Shown here in pieces: positions 1 through 10,239 of a stretch of 64,000 nucleotides of DNA. Made by a program: the position numbers and the translations under genes. Below the pieces are notes generated by a model. That model was not told where the DNA came from. It did no database searches and saw only the letters and a program-made list of their open reading frames with translations. The DNA lies in contig JAPVLO010000322.1 in the NCBI GenBank assembly GCA_027257055.1, forward strand, positions 1,674,001 to 1,738,000. Direction: 5' to 3'. Source of the DNA: Cephalopachus bancanus (taxonomy: Eukaryota > Chordata > Mammalia > Primates > Tarsiidae). Positions within the stretch are counted from its first letter, which is position 1. Each line of letters starts with the position of its first letter.

Positions 1-26
1 CAAGCTCTCCTTACTCGGGACACAGG

Positions 27-190
27 ATGAGTCAGGCGCTGAGGTTCCAGTACCAGCCCTGCACCCTGAAGGTATGTGACTTGGGCACAGCCCTTGTCCT
101 CTCTGGGCCTCAGTGACCCCATCCACACCCCTACACGAGGAGGGGGGTTGGACCAGACAATTTCGAAGACTGTCTTGGCATGTTGAAGGC
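27..190 (+). mobile_element. MIR SINE (MIRb-like)
   Basis: An ancient tRNA-derived MIR in sense orientation. The core 'GTATGTGACTTGGGCA' matches the MIR phrase 'gctgtgtgaccttgggca', followed by the CTCTCTGGGCCTCAGT block and the MIRb 3' part 'GGGGTTGGACCAGACAATTT'. A good splice-donor lookalike at 69-77 (AAG|GTATGT) lies inside this MIR and is not evidence for an exon. Confidence 0.7.
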
Positions 191-1193
191 CTTGAAGCTC
201 CAGGGGAGGGCCACGATGCCACAGAAGAAAGAGGGAGGGACCCCATCATAGGCTCAGAACTGAAACTACACATCTGTAAGGGGAGGCTGCGTGGTATGGC
301 TTGCAATCAACTCCCCTCCCAGGAATGGCTTTGGTGGAGGGCAGACTCAGAACAGCAAGATATTTCCCTAGCCTGAAGTCCATTGTCTTCAAAAAGTCAA
401 GACCAAACTACTGGTTCTGAGGCAAAACTGAGATGGCACTGGTGCAAATTTCTTGCCATGGGCCCGGCAAGCAGAAGTTAGCAGAAAGGGGCCATTCTCT
501 CATACCCAGGGCTGCCTGGGTGGCTCAGAGCTTGGCGAAGGAGAAAGCTCCTGTAGTGCTGGGTGCCTCCCCAATCTGCTTCCTAAATAGCTCAGGGAAA
601 AATCAGTTAAAATCCTCTCCCACCTAGGCAGAAGTCACCCATCCTGCCCTGACCCCAGACTCCGTGACAGATGAGCCTCCAGCTCACCGCCTCCAGGGAT
701 GAGGTGTCAGTCCTTCCCTGGGCAAGCCTGGCCATCTGCCTCCCTCTGGCTTCCCCCTCGGGTTCCAAACTCTGCCTCCCAAACATCTCCCTGTACTCCA
801 GGACAGCTCTGCACAAATACCTTTCTGCAAGTGTGCAAGAGGGGAAACCAGGGTTCATGCTGTCTTCAGAAAGTAAATACTTGTCTTCAAAAAGAGCATA
901 ACTGGCCATGTTAACCTGGGGTCTAGGGTTAGAGCCAGATTTCAATAGAATGAGTTTCCACTGTAATCCTATGTATCTTATTTTATGCATTTAAAATAAC
1001 TACTTGGGAAGGCTGCTAAAGAAGTTCATGGCATTAAAAAAAAAGTGAAGAACCCTATTCTAGAATCCGGACAAGCTACATTTAGCCATGAACATGTCCG
1101 GATTGGGGAGATCACTCTGGCCTGAGTGCATCTCCAGTTCTGGAGAAAACCTCATGCCCACCCTGAAAGAAATGACTTTAAAAGTAAAGATGG
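191..1193. other. Non-coding stretch without recognised features
   Basis: I see no repeat family, splice-framed ORF or simple repeat I can name here. The short ORFs on both strands have no recognisable domain. It may contain decayed transposon sequence below what can be seen by eye. Confidence 0.5.
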
Positions 1194-1503
1194 AGGCCTA
1201 GCATGGTGGCTCACACCTGTAATCCCAGCATTTTGAGAGGCCAAGGCGGGAGGATTTCTTGAGCCCAGGAGTTCGAGACCAGCCTGGGCAACACAGTGAG
1301 ACCTCATGTCTACAAAAAAAATGGAAAAAACTAGCCGAGCATGGTAGCATGCACCTGTAATCCCTGCTACTCGTGAGGCTAGTGGGGGAGGATCACCTGA
1401 GCCCAGGAGGTCGAGGCGGTGGTGAGGCATGATCGTGCCACTGCACTCCACCCTGGGCAACAGAGTGAGACTCCATCAAGTAAATAAACAAGTAAATAAA
1501 TAT
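1194..1503 (+). mobile_element. Alu (AluJ-like), full dimer
   Basis: Starts with 'GGCCTAGCATGGTGGCTCACACC', carries the left-arm CCAGGAGTTCGAGACCAGCC box, an A-rich linker near 1313-1330 and the right-arm CACTGCACTCCACCCTGGGCAA, and ends in a (TAAA)-type tail. It uses the AluJ-type 'CTTGAGCCCAGGAGTT', so it is an old copy. Confidence 0.9.
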
Positions 1504-2309
1504 AAAGATAGATGAGACCTTCCACCCATCCACCACCCCAGCACCGCCCCCACCCCCATCCTCCAAGACCTGCTCTGAGGTCTGCCCTGGGCCATCACCT
1601 GAGGTGACTAGAACATTCGATTCCTGGACTCCTGAGCCTGAGCTGAATAGGCTGTCCAGCAGACTTCAAAGGCATCTATGAAGGCAGGACACTGGCCTAA
1701 GCAATAGAAGGGCAGACAAAGATGGATCAAGCCTAATTCTGGCTTCAGAAAGTTCTCACCAGGTGATGTAGACACACTCCAGCCCCACCGTGCTGCCTGC
1801 CCCTTCCCAATACACTGAGAGCTGAGCTTCCTACATGTCCAGCTCTGATCATGCTGCTCCCTGAGCCTATGGTGCTCAGCCTGTGCTCTTCTGTAACTAA
1901 TTCTCCCTCAACCTTCCAGCAGCAGCTGGACTACCTTAGTTGTGGTGCCCTTACTTCCATGGAGAAGCCCGGCTAAATGTGAGCCTCCAGGAAGGACCAC
2001 CTTGGCCTTGGATACGCTTGCAGCCATGGGGCAAGGAGCTGACAGAGAGAGGCTACTCAGGAGCTGGAGCCCTCCCCAACAGCTGGCACTGGAAGACACA
2101 TGCCTGACTCTCAGCCTGAGTCAGGAATCAGCACATGGGTGCTTCCTCCTGAGCTGGCTGCTCCAAGCAAGAGGACCACAGGGCAGGTTTCCTCCCAATG
2201 ACCCCAGTGCAGAACTAACTCCCTTTCAGAATTGCAGGAGAGCAACGACCTTTGAATGTCCAAGTTGGTAGATGCGCTCCTGTGCTTGGGTACCCTCCAA
2301 AATGATGAG
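1504..2309. other. Non-coding stretch without recognised features
   Basis: Mixed-composition sequence with no repeat I can name and no convincing coding frame. Overlapping ORFs on opposite strands around 1910-2320 cancel each other as evidence. Confidence 0.5.
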
Positions 2310-2935
2310 CAATTCATTCATTCAACAATATTTTATTAAGCACCCATGATTTCAAGGTGTTGTTCCAGATGGTGAAAACAAAGACCAAAAAAAAAGTCCC
2401 TGCTCTTGAGGAGCTTACATTCTCTTGGGGAGAGGCAAGTTACACAGAAAATAAATAAATTTTAAAGCATAGTACACTAGATGGTAATAAGTGCCACTGA
2501 TCAAAATAAATCAGAAAGAACAGGATGTTCCTCATGGAGAAGGTGGGACTTCAGTCAAGACCAGAAGAGTGTGACAAAGAGGGGCATAAGATAACTGTAG
2601 GAAGAGCTTTCCAGCAAAGGACACCGCACAAGCAAAGGTCCTGAGGCAGGAGTGTGCCTGGCACAATCGGCACAGCCAGGAGGGTGGTGTGGGTGGAGGG
2701 AAGTGGGATGGAGGAGAACAACAGAGACAGTGATGGGGGAATCATGTGGGGCCTTGAGGCTGCTGTGATAACCTTGGCTTTTACTCCAGATGAGAGAGGA
2801 GCCATTGCAGGTTTTAAGCAGAAAAGTGAGCAGAGAGTGCTATGACCTAACTGGGAGTGGGCACCTGCCACAGCAGTGGAGGGGAGGGAATGGTTAGATT
2901 CTGGCTATACATACTCCGAAGGTGGAATGATAGAT
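2310..2935 (-). mobile_element. L2 LINE 3' region, antisense
   Basis: Begins with ATTCATTCATTCAACAATATTTTATTAAGCACCC, the reverse complement of the L2 3' end, then 'GAGGAGCTTACATTCT', 'GCAAAGGTCCTGAGGCAGGAGTGTGCCTGG' and 'CTTGGCTTTTACTCCAGATGAGA', in the order expected for antisense L2. The element is mammal-wide and long dead. Confidence 0.8.
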
Positions 2936-2954
2936 GTCATTGCTCCTGGCCCTG

Positions 2955-3125
2955 TGCACCATTTTCTCAGCCCCACAATCACTCTATAGACTAGTGCCTT
3001 TGCCCCCATTGCACAGATAATGAGAGTGAGGCTCAGGAAGGTCACACAACCAGCAAGTGGGAGATTCAACTCAGGCTCATCCAAGCCTGAGACCCAAGTT
3101 CCTCACACTTCACAGCACTGCCTGC
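2955..3125 (-). mobile_element. MIR SINE, antisense
   Basis: Contains CCATTGCACAGATAATGAGAGTGAGGCTCAGGAAGGTCACACAACCAGCAAGTGGGAG, the diverged reverse complement of the MIR core ('cccattttacagatgaggaaactgaggctcagagaggt...'). Confidence 0.8.
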
Positions 3126-4075
3126 CTGGTCAGTATTCCAACGAGGAGAACCTCCCACTGCAGACCTGAGACGGGAACAAAGGCAAGACATTTACCCACT
3201 GAGAACTTCATGCTAGTCTGGAAGTGTCCATAAAATGTCATTTTAATGTGCTTTCTCTTTATATTAAGGCTCAAATAAAACTTATTGGCATTAGGTGTCT
3301 TTATTTTCACATATATAGTTTATTTATACACTGTGTCCCATTTTTATTTCAAATTACATCCCAAATCGTCAGTGAATGGAGAGGACAGCAAGCAGAAGAA
3401 AGAATGGAGAGGTTTTCGACAGTTGCAAGGTGTGAGCCAGGGCACCTTGTTTCTCACCAGAATCCTCCTTCAGCACCGCTGTGGGCCACACCCAGGCTAG
3501 GGATGAATCTGACCCACTCCCCGCCCAGGATCTCAGCAGGTTAGAACAGGAAGCACATGAGAGGAGCCCTCCCCAGGGTGAAGCTGCCCGGCGAGGAGCC
3601 AGTGACTGAGCTGGAAGGTCCCCCAGGGATGGCTGGGATCTGGATGCAGACAGGAGGAAGAGCAGCTGTCAGTCAAATCCCAGGAGAGGTCCAGCATGGT
3701 GGAAGGGGTCGTCAACAGACAAGCAGTGGGGCCAGGGCAGAGGTGCTCCAGAGTCCGAGCCAGCAGGTCTTCCAGCAGATAGTGGGGCCACCTTGGACCG
3801 GCGCTGTAGGAGGGATGGGAGAGGGTGCCTCCAGAGGGAAGGAGAGATAAGGTCATGGGTTCTCACTCTGAGCTAGCGCAGGGGGCCAATTATTAAAATG
3901 CAGTGGGGCATGACTTTAATCTAAAGAGCCCCAGGAGCCTGTGTGGCTCTGGAGCTGAATCCACAGGGAGTGGGAGCGGGGGAACCCTCTCTAGAGGTTA
4001 AAGTGATGCTTCATCTCACCTCCCCACCCCCAGCAGCACAAGGCCTGGTCTCTTCAGTGAGTTGCAAAAAGGGAA
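3126..4075. other. Non-coding stretch; AT-rich block at 3225-3360
   Basis: No gene or named repeat. The block at about 3225-3360 is AT-rich, free of simple repeats and rich in TTAATG/AATAAA-like words. It might be a conserved non-coding element, but that is only a visual impression. The rest is GC-richer and featureless. Confidence 0.4.
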
Positions 4076-4170
4076 GGAATGAGAGAAGGAAGGAAAAAGG
4101 GAGAAAGGATGGAGAGTGGACGGAAGAAGAGAAAAAGGAAAGGAGATGAGATAAAGAAACAAAAGAGAGG
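4076..4170 (+). repeat. Purine-rich (GGAA/GAAA) simple tract
   Basis: Nearly uninterrupted A/G on the plus strand (GAGAGAAGGAAGGAAAAAGG and similar). It is a decayed GA-type microsatellite. Confidence 0.8.
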
Positions 4171-4349
4171 GATCAATAAGTCCCAAAGGGTCAGTGGGTC
4201 CTTCGCCAGTGGCACCAAGCCCTGGCCAGGTCAGAGGCAACACCCTGGGAAACCCAGAGCAAAGCTTTCCCTCAAGCATAGCAAACAAACATGAATGTCC
4301 AGGAGGCCTAGGCCACAGGGCAGAGGGAAGGGATGGCCTGGAGCTGTTG

Positions 4350-5290
4350 CAGACACATAGAAAATTCTATCCTGCTCACCTTGATACAGTCTTGCCTGCA
4401 TCCCAAAGTAGACATCAACATCACAGGTAGAGGTACACCCTCAGAAATGTACCAACATACAGGCACAGCTTCAGAGACACTCACTGGCATACATACATGG
4501 GTAGATTTACAGACACATACAAGACACAGAGAGGCACAGAGGCACTGGAAAGAACACATATGCTGAAACAGGCATACAATGACACTTGATGGAAGCCAAC
4601 AGAAGAGCAAGGACCCGTGTCCACAGACACTGATAGAGGTGGTCAGATGCACACCAATATGAACATTCCTGCATGGGTATTGAAAGAGACACACAGCCAG
4701 GCTCGGTGGCTCAGCCTGTAATCCTGCGCTTTGGGGGGCTGAGGTGAGTGGATTGCCTGAGCCCGCGGGTTTGAGACCTGCCTGGGCAACTTGGCGAGAC
4801 CTCATCTCTACAATTAAAAAAAAAAAATCAAAAAATTAGCCGGGCGTGGTAGCACCCGCCTGTAGTTCCAGCTACTTGGAAGGCTGAGGCAGAAGGATCG
4901 CCAGAGCCCACCAGGTCGAGGCTGCGGTGGCCAGAAGCGGCCACTGCACTCCAGTCTGTGAGACTCCAACTCAACTCAAAAAAAAAAAACAAAAAAGAAA
5001 GAGACATACAAACAAACATTTGCAGATACAGGCAGAAATGCACAGACACATACACAGATATCGATGTATCCAAGCGAGAAGTTCACTTATACACAGATGT
5101 GCAGGCTCACACTGACACATAGACACACCTTGACACATAGATGGGCACAACAACTCCGTGGATATACCAATCTTGTACTGGTAGGCATGTGCACGCATTT
5201 ATAGAAATGCATACACCCAGACACATGCACACACACAAAGACAGACTCAGAGACACCGGCTGACATGCTCAGGCACTGCCAGTAGCCAGA
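4350..5290 (+). repeat. Decayed CA-rich (ACACA/CAGACA) tract, split by an Alu
   Basis: Both flanks of the young Alu at 4696-4996 are full of CACAT, CAGACAC and ACACATAC words spaced irregularly, with little pure (CA)n left. The minus strand therefore gives cysteine/valine/histidine-rich ORFs that are artefacts of the simple sequence. It looks like a long CA microsatellite degraded by substitution. Confidence 0.65.
4696..4996 (+). mobile_element. Young lineage-specific Alu with target-site duplication
   Basis: Carries the young-family signature: GGCTCAGCCTGTAATCC, TGGATTGCCTGAGCCCGC, GTAGTTCCAGCTACTTGGAAG and a GACTCCAACTC 3' end. It is flanked by 14-bp duplications GAAAGAGACACACA (4682-4695) and GAAAGAGACATACA (4997-5010), differing at one base, so both boundaries are firm. 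It is inserted in the CA-rich tract. Confidence 0.93.
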
Positions 5291-5779
5291 CACACAGGCT
5301 GTCGGGCCCCGGCTCTCAGTTTCAAGCCAGGTCCTCTCCTGTCCCACTCCTGCCAACAGCCCAGCGTTGGCAAACTCCCTGGTGCTCAGGCCCACCCACC
5401 AGCCCTTCATCTGCCCATTGGCCATGGCCCTGGCCCCAGGCTCCAGGACAGCAATTGCTCCATCCTCCCAGGTGCCAACTCAGCCAAATTTCACACCCAG
5501 AAGTGGAGCGAGGCCAGCCGGGCTTGTTGCGGCCCGCTTGGGGCATCAACACGGGGGTGGCGAGAGGGAGCCAGGATCCTGCATCAGCAGAGAGAAGAAC
5601 AGCCCTAGTCGCCGTGCAGGCCTGCCTGGCAAAACTGCCAGCTTCTTCTTCAAGTCGTCCACCCTCTCCAGGTCTCAGGCTCCTCACCTGTGAAATGGGA
5701 CAAAATGCCTGCCCTAGTGACATACCAATTAATTGGACATAGCCCCTCCCAGATGACAAATAAATTCTGTCTAGCCATC
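5291..5779. other. Non-coding stretch; possible MIR trace at its end
   Basis: GC-rich sequence without a named repeat. 'CAGGCTCCTCACCTGTGAAATGGGACAAAATGCCTGCC' near 5680-5715 resembles the MIR 'ctcatctgtaaaatggg' region in sense orientation, as a short remnant. The ORFs on both strands overlap and have no domain. Confidence 0.45.
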
Positions 5780-5945
5780 TCTTCCTGAATCTTTATAATA
5801 ACCGTAAGACATAGCTTTTATTTTCCCTGTTTTATACTAGAAAGTTGAGCTTAGAAAGGGTAAGTAACTTAATCAAGGAATTAGATAGGACTAGTACCCA
5901 GGTTCCTGCTCCAAATTCCATATCTTTCATGATCAATGAATATGC
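5780..5945 (-). mobile_element. MIR SINE, antisense
   Basis: CTTTTATTTTCCCTGTTTTATACTAGAAAGTTGAGCTTAGAAAGGGTAAGTAACTT and 'TAGTACCCAGGTTCCTGCTCC' follow the antisense MIR order with heavy divergence. Confidence 0.65.
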
Positions 5946-6244
5946 AGCATATGGTCTGCCAGAGTCCAAACACTTGCCCACAACAGACATCACTAATAAA
6001 TCACAGGCTCTCTTTTTTGGTAACTACAGACTCAGCCTCTGAATCCTTCTCAACACACCACTCCAAGCAACCATTCTGCCATTAAATTCATCTGAGAGGG
6101 TTGATATGATGACTAAATGCAATCACCGGCAGAAAGTACTTTGTAAGACTACAAGGGTTATGCCTATCAGAAATTTTAGTACAGTTTCCAAAGGCTGTTT
6201 ACATCCAAGTCCTCCCAAGTCTACCTATACCAGACTGGATGATT

Positions 6245-6395
6245 AGGAACAAAACAGTCACTGTCATCATTCCATTTCACAGAGGAAGAGACTGAGGATC
6301 AGGCAAGGAAGTCCAGAGTCACAGGGCCAAGAGTCAGAAGTGGGACCAAGACCAACCCTTGACTTCTCTTTCAGTGCTCTTCCCAGTCAAGGCCA
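6245..6395 (-). mobile_element. MIR SINE, antisense
   Basis: CCATTTCACAGAGGAAGAGACTGAGGATCAGGCAAGGAAGTCCAGAGTCACAGGG is a diverged antisense MIR core. Confidence 0.75.
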
Positions 6396-6477
6396 TAGCC
6401 GAACAGATTACATGAGTGCATGGGCTTTGGGGAGTTAGGTCCAGGAGGGGAGCAGGAAGGCCCAGTCTGCCCCCCAG

Positions 6478-6585
6478 CAACTAATTGGTTCAGAGTGCTT
6501 CTTCTGACCCTAATTAGCTATTTGTCATGTCTCCATTTGCATACCAGAAAAGATGCAAATTTGCATATTTTTAAATGAGGCTGGG
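6478..6585. promoter_or_regulatory. Candidate enhancer: POU octamer cluster with homeodomain sites
   Basis: Repeat-free block. It holds the perfect 14-bp palindrome ATGCAAATTTGCAT (6553-6566), which is two octamers (ATGCAAAT and its reverse) overlapping by two bases. A third octamer, ATTTGCAT, lies at 6535-6542, with homeodomain-type TAATTAG near 6511 and CTAATTGG near 6481. Octamers bind POU factors and TAATTA cores bind homeodomain proteins. That this block is an enhancer is inference. Confidence 0.45.
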
Positions 6586-7020
6586 CCTGGATGTGGGTTC
6601 TGGAAGAGCTTGGCAGTTGCTGGCAGGCAGGGAGGCAGCTGGCTCTTGCCACTGAAGCATGGGCCGCCGAGGAAAGAGGAGATTTGGAAGACAGCTCCCT
6701 GGCTCCCGGCTGCAAGGTGCTCTGGAAAGGGTCAGACAAACGGCCCGCCTGGCTCCCTCCCCCACAGCTGAGTGGCGGGCAGGAAGAATGGGTGAGCCTA
6801 GTGCTGCTATTTTGATTAGATGAAACAAGGAGGGGGGAATATAAAGTAATTTCAGGACGCTCTGTGCTGGGAAACCTTCTGTTCCCGTCCTTGGATAGAA
6901 TCTGTAACACTTGCAAAGGGGGAACGTCCCCCTCCACCTTCCTGGAGAGGAAAAGGTTTGGGAGGAAATGGAGGTCAGAGAAACACATCCCAACCCCCAC
7001 CCCTACCTCTCTTCCAGACT
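6586..7020. other. Non-coding stretch without recognised features
   Basis: No named repeat. ORFs on both strands around 6520-7000 overlap in several frames and have no recognisable domain. It may be an extension of the neighbouring regulatory block, but I see no specific motif support. Confidence 0.4.
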
Positions 7021-7365
7021 CTGACTTTTACACACATTTACAATTAACTTGGCACTCAGACACATGCACGCGCGTGCACGCGCGCGCGCACACACAAACA
7101 CACACACGTCTTGGCCCCCAGGAGTATTCTTACATACGACACCCCCAAACCCACAGAGGTACACATGCAACTCTAACTGGAGAGGCACATTCGCACATGC
7201 AAACATTCCCAGACTTCCTGCGACATACACATTCACGCCCTTACACATACAGACACACACTCAAACACTTGAACATAGATGTAGGCATACAGACTTACTT
7301 AAGCTGTGCGTAAATATTTACATACACACACACCCAAGATGTACTCACACGAGCACATCCTTACT
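7021..7365 (+). repeat. Decayed CA-rich tract with (CG)n/(CA)n Z-DNA-type core
   Basis: The core at about 7060-7108 alternates purine and pyrimidine (ATGCACGCGCGTGCACGCGC, then CGCGCGCACACAC) and includes the 12-bp palindrome GCACGCGCGTGC. Outside it, irregular CACAC/ACATAC words continue to about 7365. Alternating CG/CA tracts are the classical Z-DNA-forming sequence. Confidence 0.75.
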
Positions 7366-8059
7366 AGGACCAAGTTTCCTGGCAAACTCTGGAGATTCTG
7401 ACCCCTCTGCCAAAGTTCTCCGTGCCTCTTTGAGAAGAGACAAAGGAAGATAAGTAAGTATCCTTGCTAGAAAGGGGGTGTATCCCCAAGGAATTGGACC
7501 CCAAATAGGAACTGGTTCCTTCCCTGAGAAGCCAATGACTAGCAAATGTCCCGGTGCCTCCTGGCTTTTAGTCAGAGCTTGGAGCAGGGTCTGGGTGGGC
7601 CTCGACAAGCAGGAGAGCAGGGAGCGGGAACAGGGAAGTATGGCATACTGGTGGGGCCCGGCCCACGAATTGAGCAGGAAAGTATCACTGCCTCAAAATT
7701 TCCATGTTGACTGCAGAGGCCAGTGTGGAATAGGGTAGCATGAGCTGTTCTGCCCTCCACCGTAGGGTCCCCAAGATGCCAAGCTCAAAGGGAGTCTCAG
7801 ACCTCCGAGGCTTCCCAGAATCCAGGCAGACACGGGAGCCCAAAGGCGCAAGGTCAGGACCCAACTCCTCCCCACCACTGTTCCCATTCTCCTACACCTC
7901 CTCCCCAATGCCTGCATCAAAAGGCAAGCTAAATGGCTCTGTATTTGTAAATTAAATATAGCTGCACTTCAGCTTTCCAAAGAGCTGGGAAGGAGAGAAG
8001 GAGAAAGAAAAAGAGAGAGAGGAAGAGAAGAAAAGCTGCCGCCCTCAGGAAAGTCTGGC
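7366..8059. other. Non-coding stretch with a GA-rich run at 7988-8036
   Basis: No gene or named transposon. A purine-only stretch (GGAGAGAAGGAGAAAGAAAA and onward) at about 7988-8036 precedes the motif-rich block that follows. Confidence 0.5.
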
Positions 8060-8175
8060 TGGTACAGATTGCCTGAGTCATGAATATTCATCTGGCGAAT
8101 GAGGAGAGCGGGAGTTTGCATAACAGCTCCACCCACCCAACTGAAAGAAATGTCACCGCCTTTGCCAATAAAGTG
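8060..8175. promoter_or_regulatory. Candidate enhancer: AP-1 site fused to a POU-type palindrome
   Basis: The consensus AP-1 site TGAGTCA (8074-8080) shares its last base with the perfect 12-bp palindrome ATGAATATTCAT (8080-8091), which resembles the POU-dimer MORE element. A half octamer TTTGCATAA follows near 8115. The block is free of repeats. Regulatory function is inferred. Confidence 0.4.
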
Positions 8176-8640
8176 CCAAAGGAAGCCGGTGGAGGCTGCC
8201 AGCCAGACGGTGCCAAACTGCTGACTTCCACTCTAAGGCGTGGAGAAAGCACATTGTTTCCGGCCCAAGGAGCCTCCACTTGGGGCTGGGGGAACAGAGC
8301 TGACTGCTGGGAGAGAACCAGGAAGAAAAGTTTCCCTTCCACCCACAGGAAGCCTGGGGGGGCAGAGCACCTGGGCCACAGCCCTCCCCAGAACCCCTCC
8401 AAAGAGAGGCTCAAACCCAATTGTTTCAGGGCACTCCCTCCAAACCACCCAACACGGCCCAGGTTCCAGGTCAGCTTGGGACTGCTTTAGAGAAACCTCA
8501 AGCAGGTCCTCATGAGTCAGCTGGTTACTAGAGACCAGAAGGCAAGGGCACAAATCGGATGTCACCTTGGGGTCTGGAAGACCGCCATAACCTTGGCCCC
8601 ATTTTGCAGAAAGGACCACCCCGACACACTTCCAAAGTCC
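8176..8640. other. Non-coding stretch without recognised features
   Basis: GC-rich sequence with long overlapping ORFs on both strands (8080-8490 plus, 8088-8619 minus) but no domain and no splice context. I see no named repeat. Confidence 0.45.
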
Positions 8641-8644
8641 AATT

Positions 8645-8790
8645 ATATTGTCTCTTATTCCAAGAAGTCTTCCTTGACCAGCATGTCCAAGACAGAGTCA
8701 GCCTCTGTGTCCTCTGCATATCCCAGTCCTTGATCCCAGTCTTTTCCTGTCCTTGACTGTTTCTGCCTCTGATCAGTGACCTTGGAGGGT
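8645..8790 (+). mobile_element. L2 LINE fragment, sense
   Basis: CCAAGAAGTCTTCCTTGACCAGCATGTCC resembles the L2 phrase 'agaggccttccctgaccaccc'. Weak fragment. Confidence 0.45.
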
Positions 8791-8810
8791 GGGACATTGC
8801 TGATTTTCTT

Positions 8811-9081
8811 CCTTTTTTTTTTTTTTTTTTAGTTAGAGTCTCACTTTGTCACCCAGGATGCAGTGCAGTGGCATGCTCACGGCCATCGCAGCCTCAACCT
8901 GCTGGGCTCAGGCTATCCTCTGCCTCAGCCTTCTAAGTAGCCGGAACTACTACAGGTATACACCACCATGCCTGGCTAATTTAGAGACGAGGTCTTGCCA
9001 AGTTGCCAACTTTGGGAGGCAATCCTCTCGCCTCTGCCTCCCAAAGTTCTGGGATTATAGGCATGAACCACTGCACCTGGC
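8811..9081 (-). mobile_element. Alu, antisense
   Basis: Poly-T start, then GAGTCTCACTTTGTCACCCAGG, ending GCACCTGGC. Flanks share TTGCTGATT (8797-8805 and 9085-9093), a likely target-site duplication. 'CAACCTGCTGGGCTC' links it to the lineage that gave the young family. Confidence 0.88.
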
Positions 9082-9093
9082 TTGTTGCTGATT

Positions 9094-9784
9094 GATTGGT
9101 CTCAGTCCCCAAGCCCAGCATGAGATTCAGAGAAGGCATCTTGAGAGGTCTGTTGGGAGGAGTCCCTCCTTCCATCCATGCCCATTCCCATGCCTGTATT
9201 TGACCCTGGGTCCTTCTTGCTGCTCTGACCCCTACTTGTCAAGTGCTTGGGAGGAGAGGCATCCCATCCTGAAAGCTCAGCCAAGGCCCACTGGGATCAG
9301 GACCAGAGCTGAGTGGCCAGCACTCCCTCCTCAGGACCCCGCTCCCCAGGAAGGGAGCACCCAGGCCTAGCTCCAATGGCATCCCCTTCTCATGGCAACA
9401 CCCATTAGGTGGTATTACCCACGCCTGCCTGCCGCCAGTTGGCCACAGCTGGTTCCCTCCAGCCATTACCTAAATGAATGGGAGAAGCAGAGCTGGAGAG
9501 AGGATTTCTCTTGGTATGGAACAGCAATTAGGGCTGTGGGCATCTCCAGCTGCTGCTCCTGTTATGTAAAGTTTGGGATGCGTATTTGGGACTTAAGGAG
9601 GGTATTTACATGTTCACATCTTACCTTCATAGACTCGCAAGACACAGCAATGAAAGCTAGGCTACGGGCTCCGAGGAAGGAATACTACTGCTGGACAACC
9701 AAGGAGCCCCTCTCCCAGGACTCAGGGAACCCCACAAATCTATGACAACACCCACCCAGAGCCTGGCTCCCTTCCGCAGCACTC
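9094..9784. other. Non-coding stretch; E-box-containing segment 9390-9600
   Basis: No gene or named repeat. The segment at 9390-9600 is repeat-free and has CAGCTG E-boxes (CCACAGCTGG near 9445, CTCCAGCTGC near 9546). That alone is weak evidence for regulatory use. Confidence 0.35.
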
Positions 9785-9990
9785 CTGAGAAGTCTACCCT
9801 CTGCTTGAAGCCTCTAGGAACTAGAATTACTTTACAGCCTCTTTCGTGGTTAAAACATCTGCAATTGTCACAAAGTTCTTCCTCGAACTGAGCCAAAACC
9901 TGCCTCTTTGCAACATCCTCACAGTGGCCCAAACACTACCTCTGGGACCATATAAGATCTGTTGCTTCCTCTGCCCCAGGTCAGCCACTA
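9785..9990 (+). mobile_element. L3/CR1-type LINE fragment
   Basis: CTCTGCTTGAAGCCTCTAGGAA, 'CACAAAGTTCTTCCTCGAACTGAGCC' and 'CCTGCCTCTTTGCAAC' follow the order of the mammalian L3/CR1 phrase 'tgcttgaatacttcc...aaagttcttccttatgttgagc...ctgcctccctgtaac'. Heavily diverged. Confidence 0.55.
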
Positions 9991-10081
9991 GTCCTGAAGG
10001 AGGTAAATTGATATTAAACTGGAAAAGTTTCTTTGGGCAAATAAGTTTGGGAAAATTCTAAGTTAAATAAGTTTCTTCACT

Positions 10082-10235
10082 GCAGGACTTCTCAGAGCTT
10101 TTACTATGCTTACATGTACTGAACTGGGGGGCGCTGTATTTTATGAATATGTTGGTTCACAGAACACTTTTCTGCGGAATAAACTCAAAAAACTAAGATT
10201 CCAAGAAGCACATTTTAGGAAACACTGCTTCAGCA
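10082..10235. mobile_element. Possible non-autonomous DNA transposon
   Basis: The left side CTGCAGGACTTCTCAGAGCTTTT and the right side AGGAAACACTGCTTCAGCAGG are weakly inverted relative to each other. The interior ('TTCACAGAACACTTTTCTGCGG') resembles old hAT-like medium-reiterated repeats. I cannot assign a family. A CTCF-like core, CTGGGGGGCGCTG, lies at 10124-10136. Confidence 0.3.
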
Positions 10236-10239
10236 GGTT

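Noticed and set aside
1..77. Possible exon end: an ATG-led frame at 27-71 followed by the strong donor AAG|GTATGT
   Set aside because: The sequence on both sides is continuous with a MIR element, and the donor-like GTATGT is the MIR 'tgtgtgac' region. There is no acceptor or other exon to join.
2310..2935. First read as a possible LTR or unknown long repeat because of its length
   Set aside because: The order of phrases matches antisense L2 throughout.
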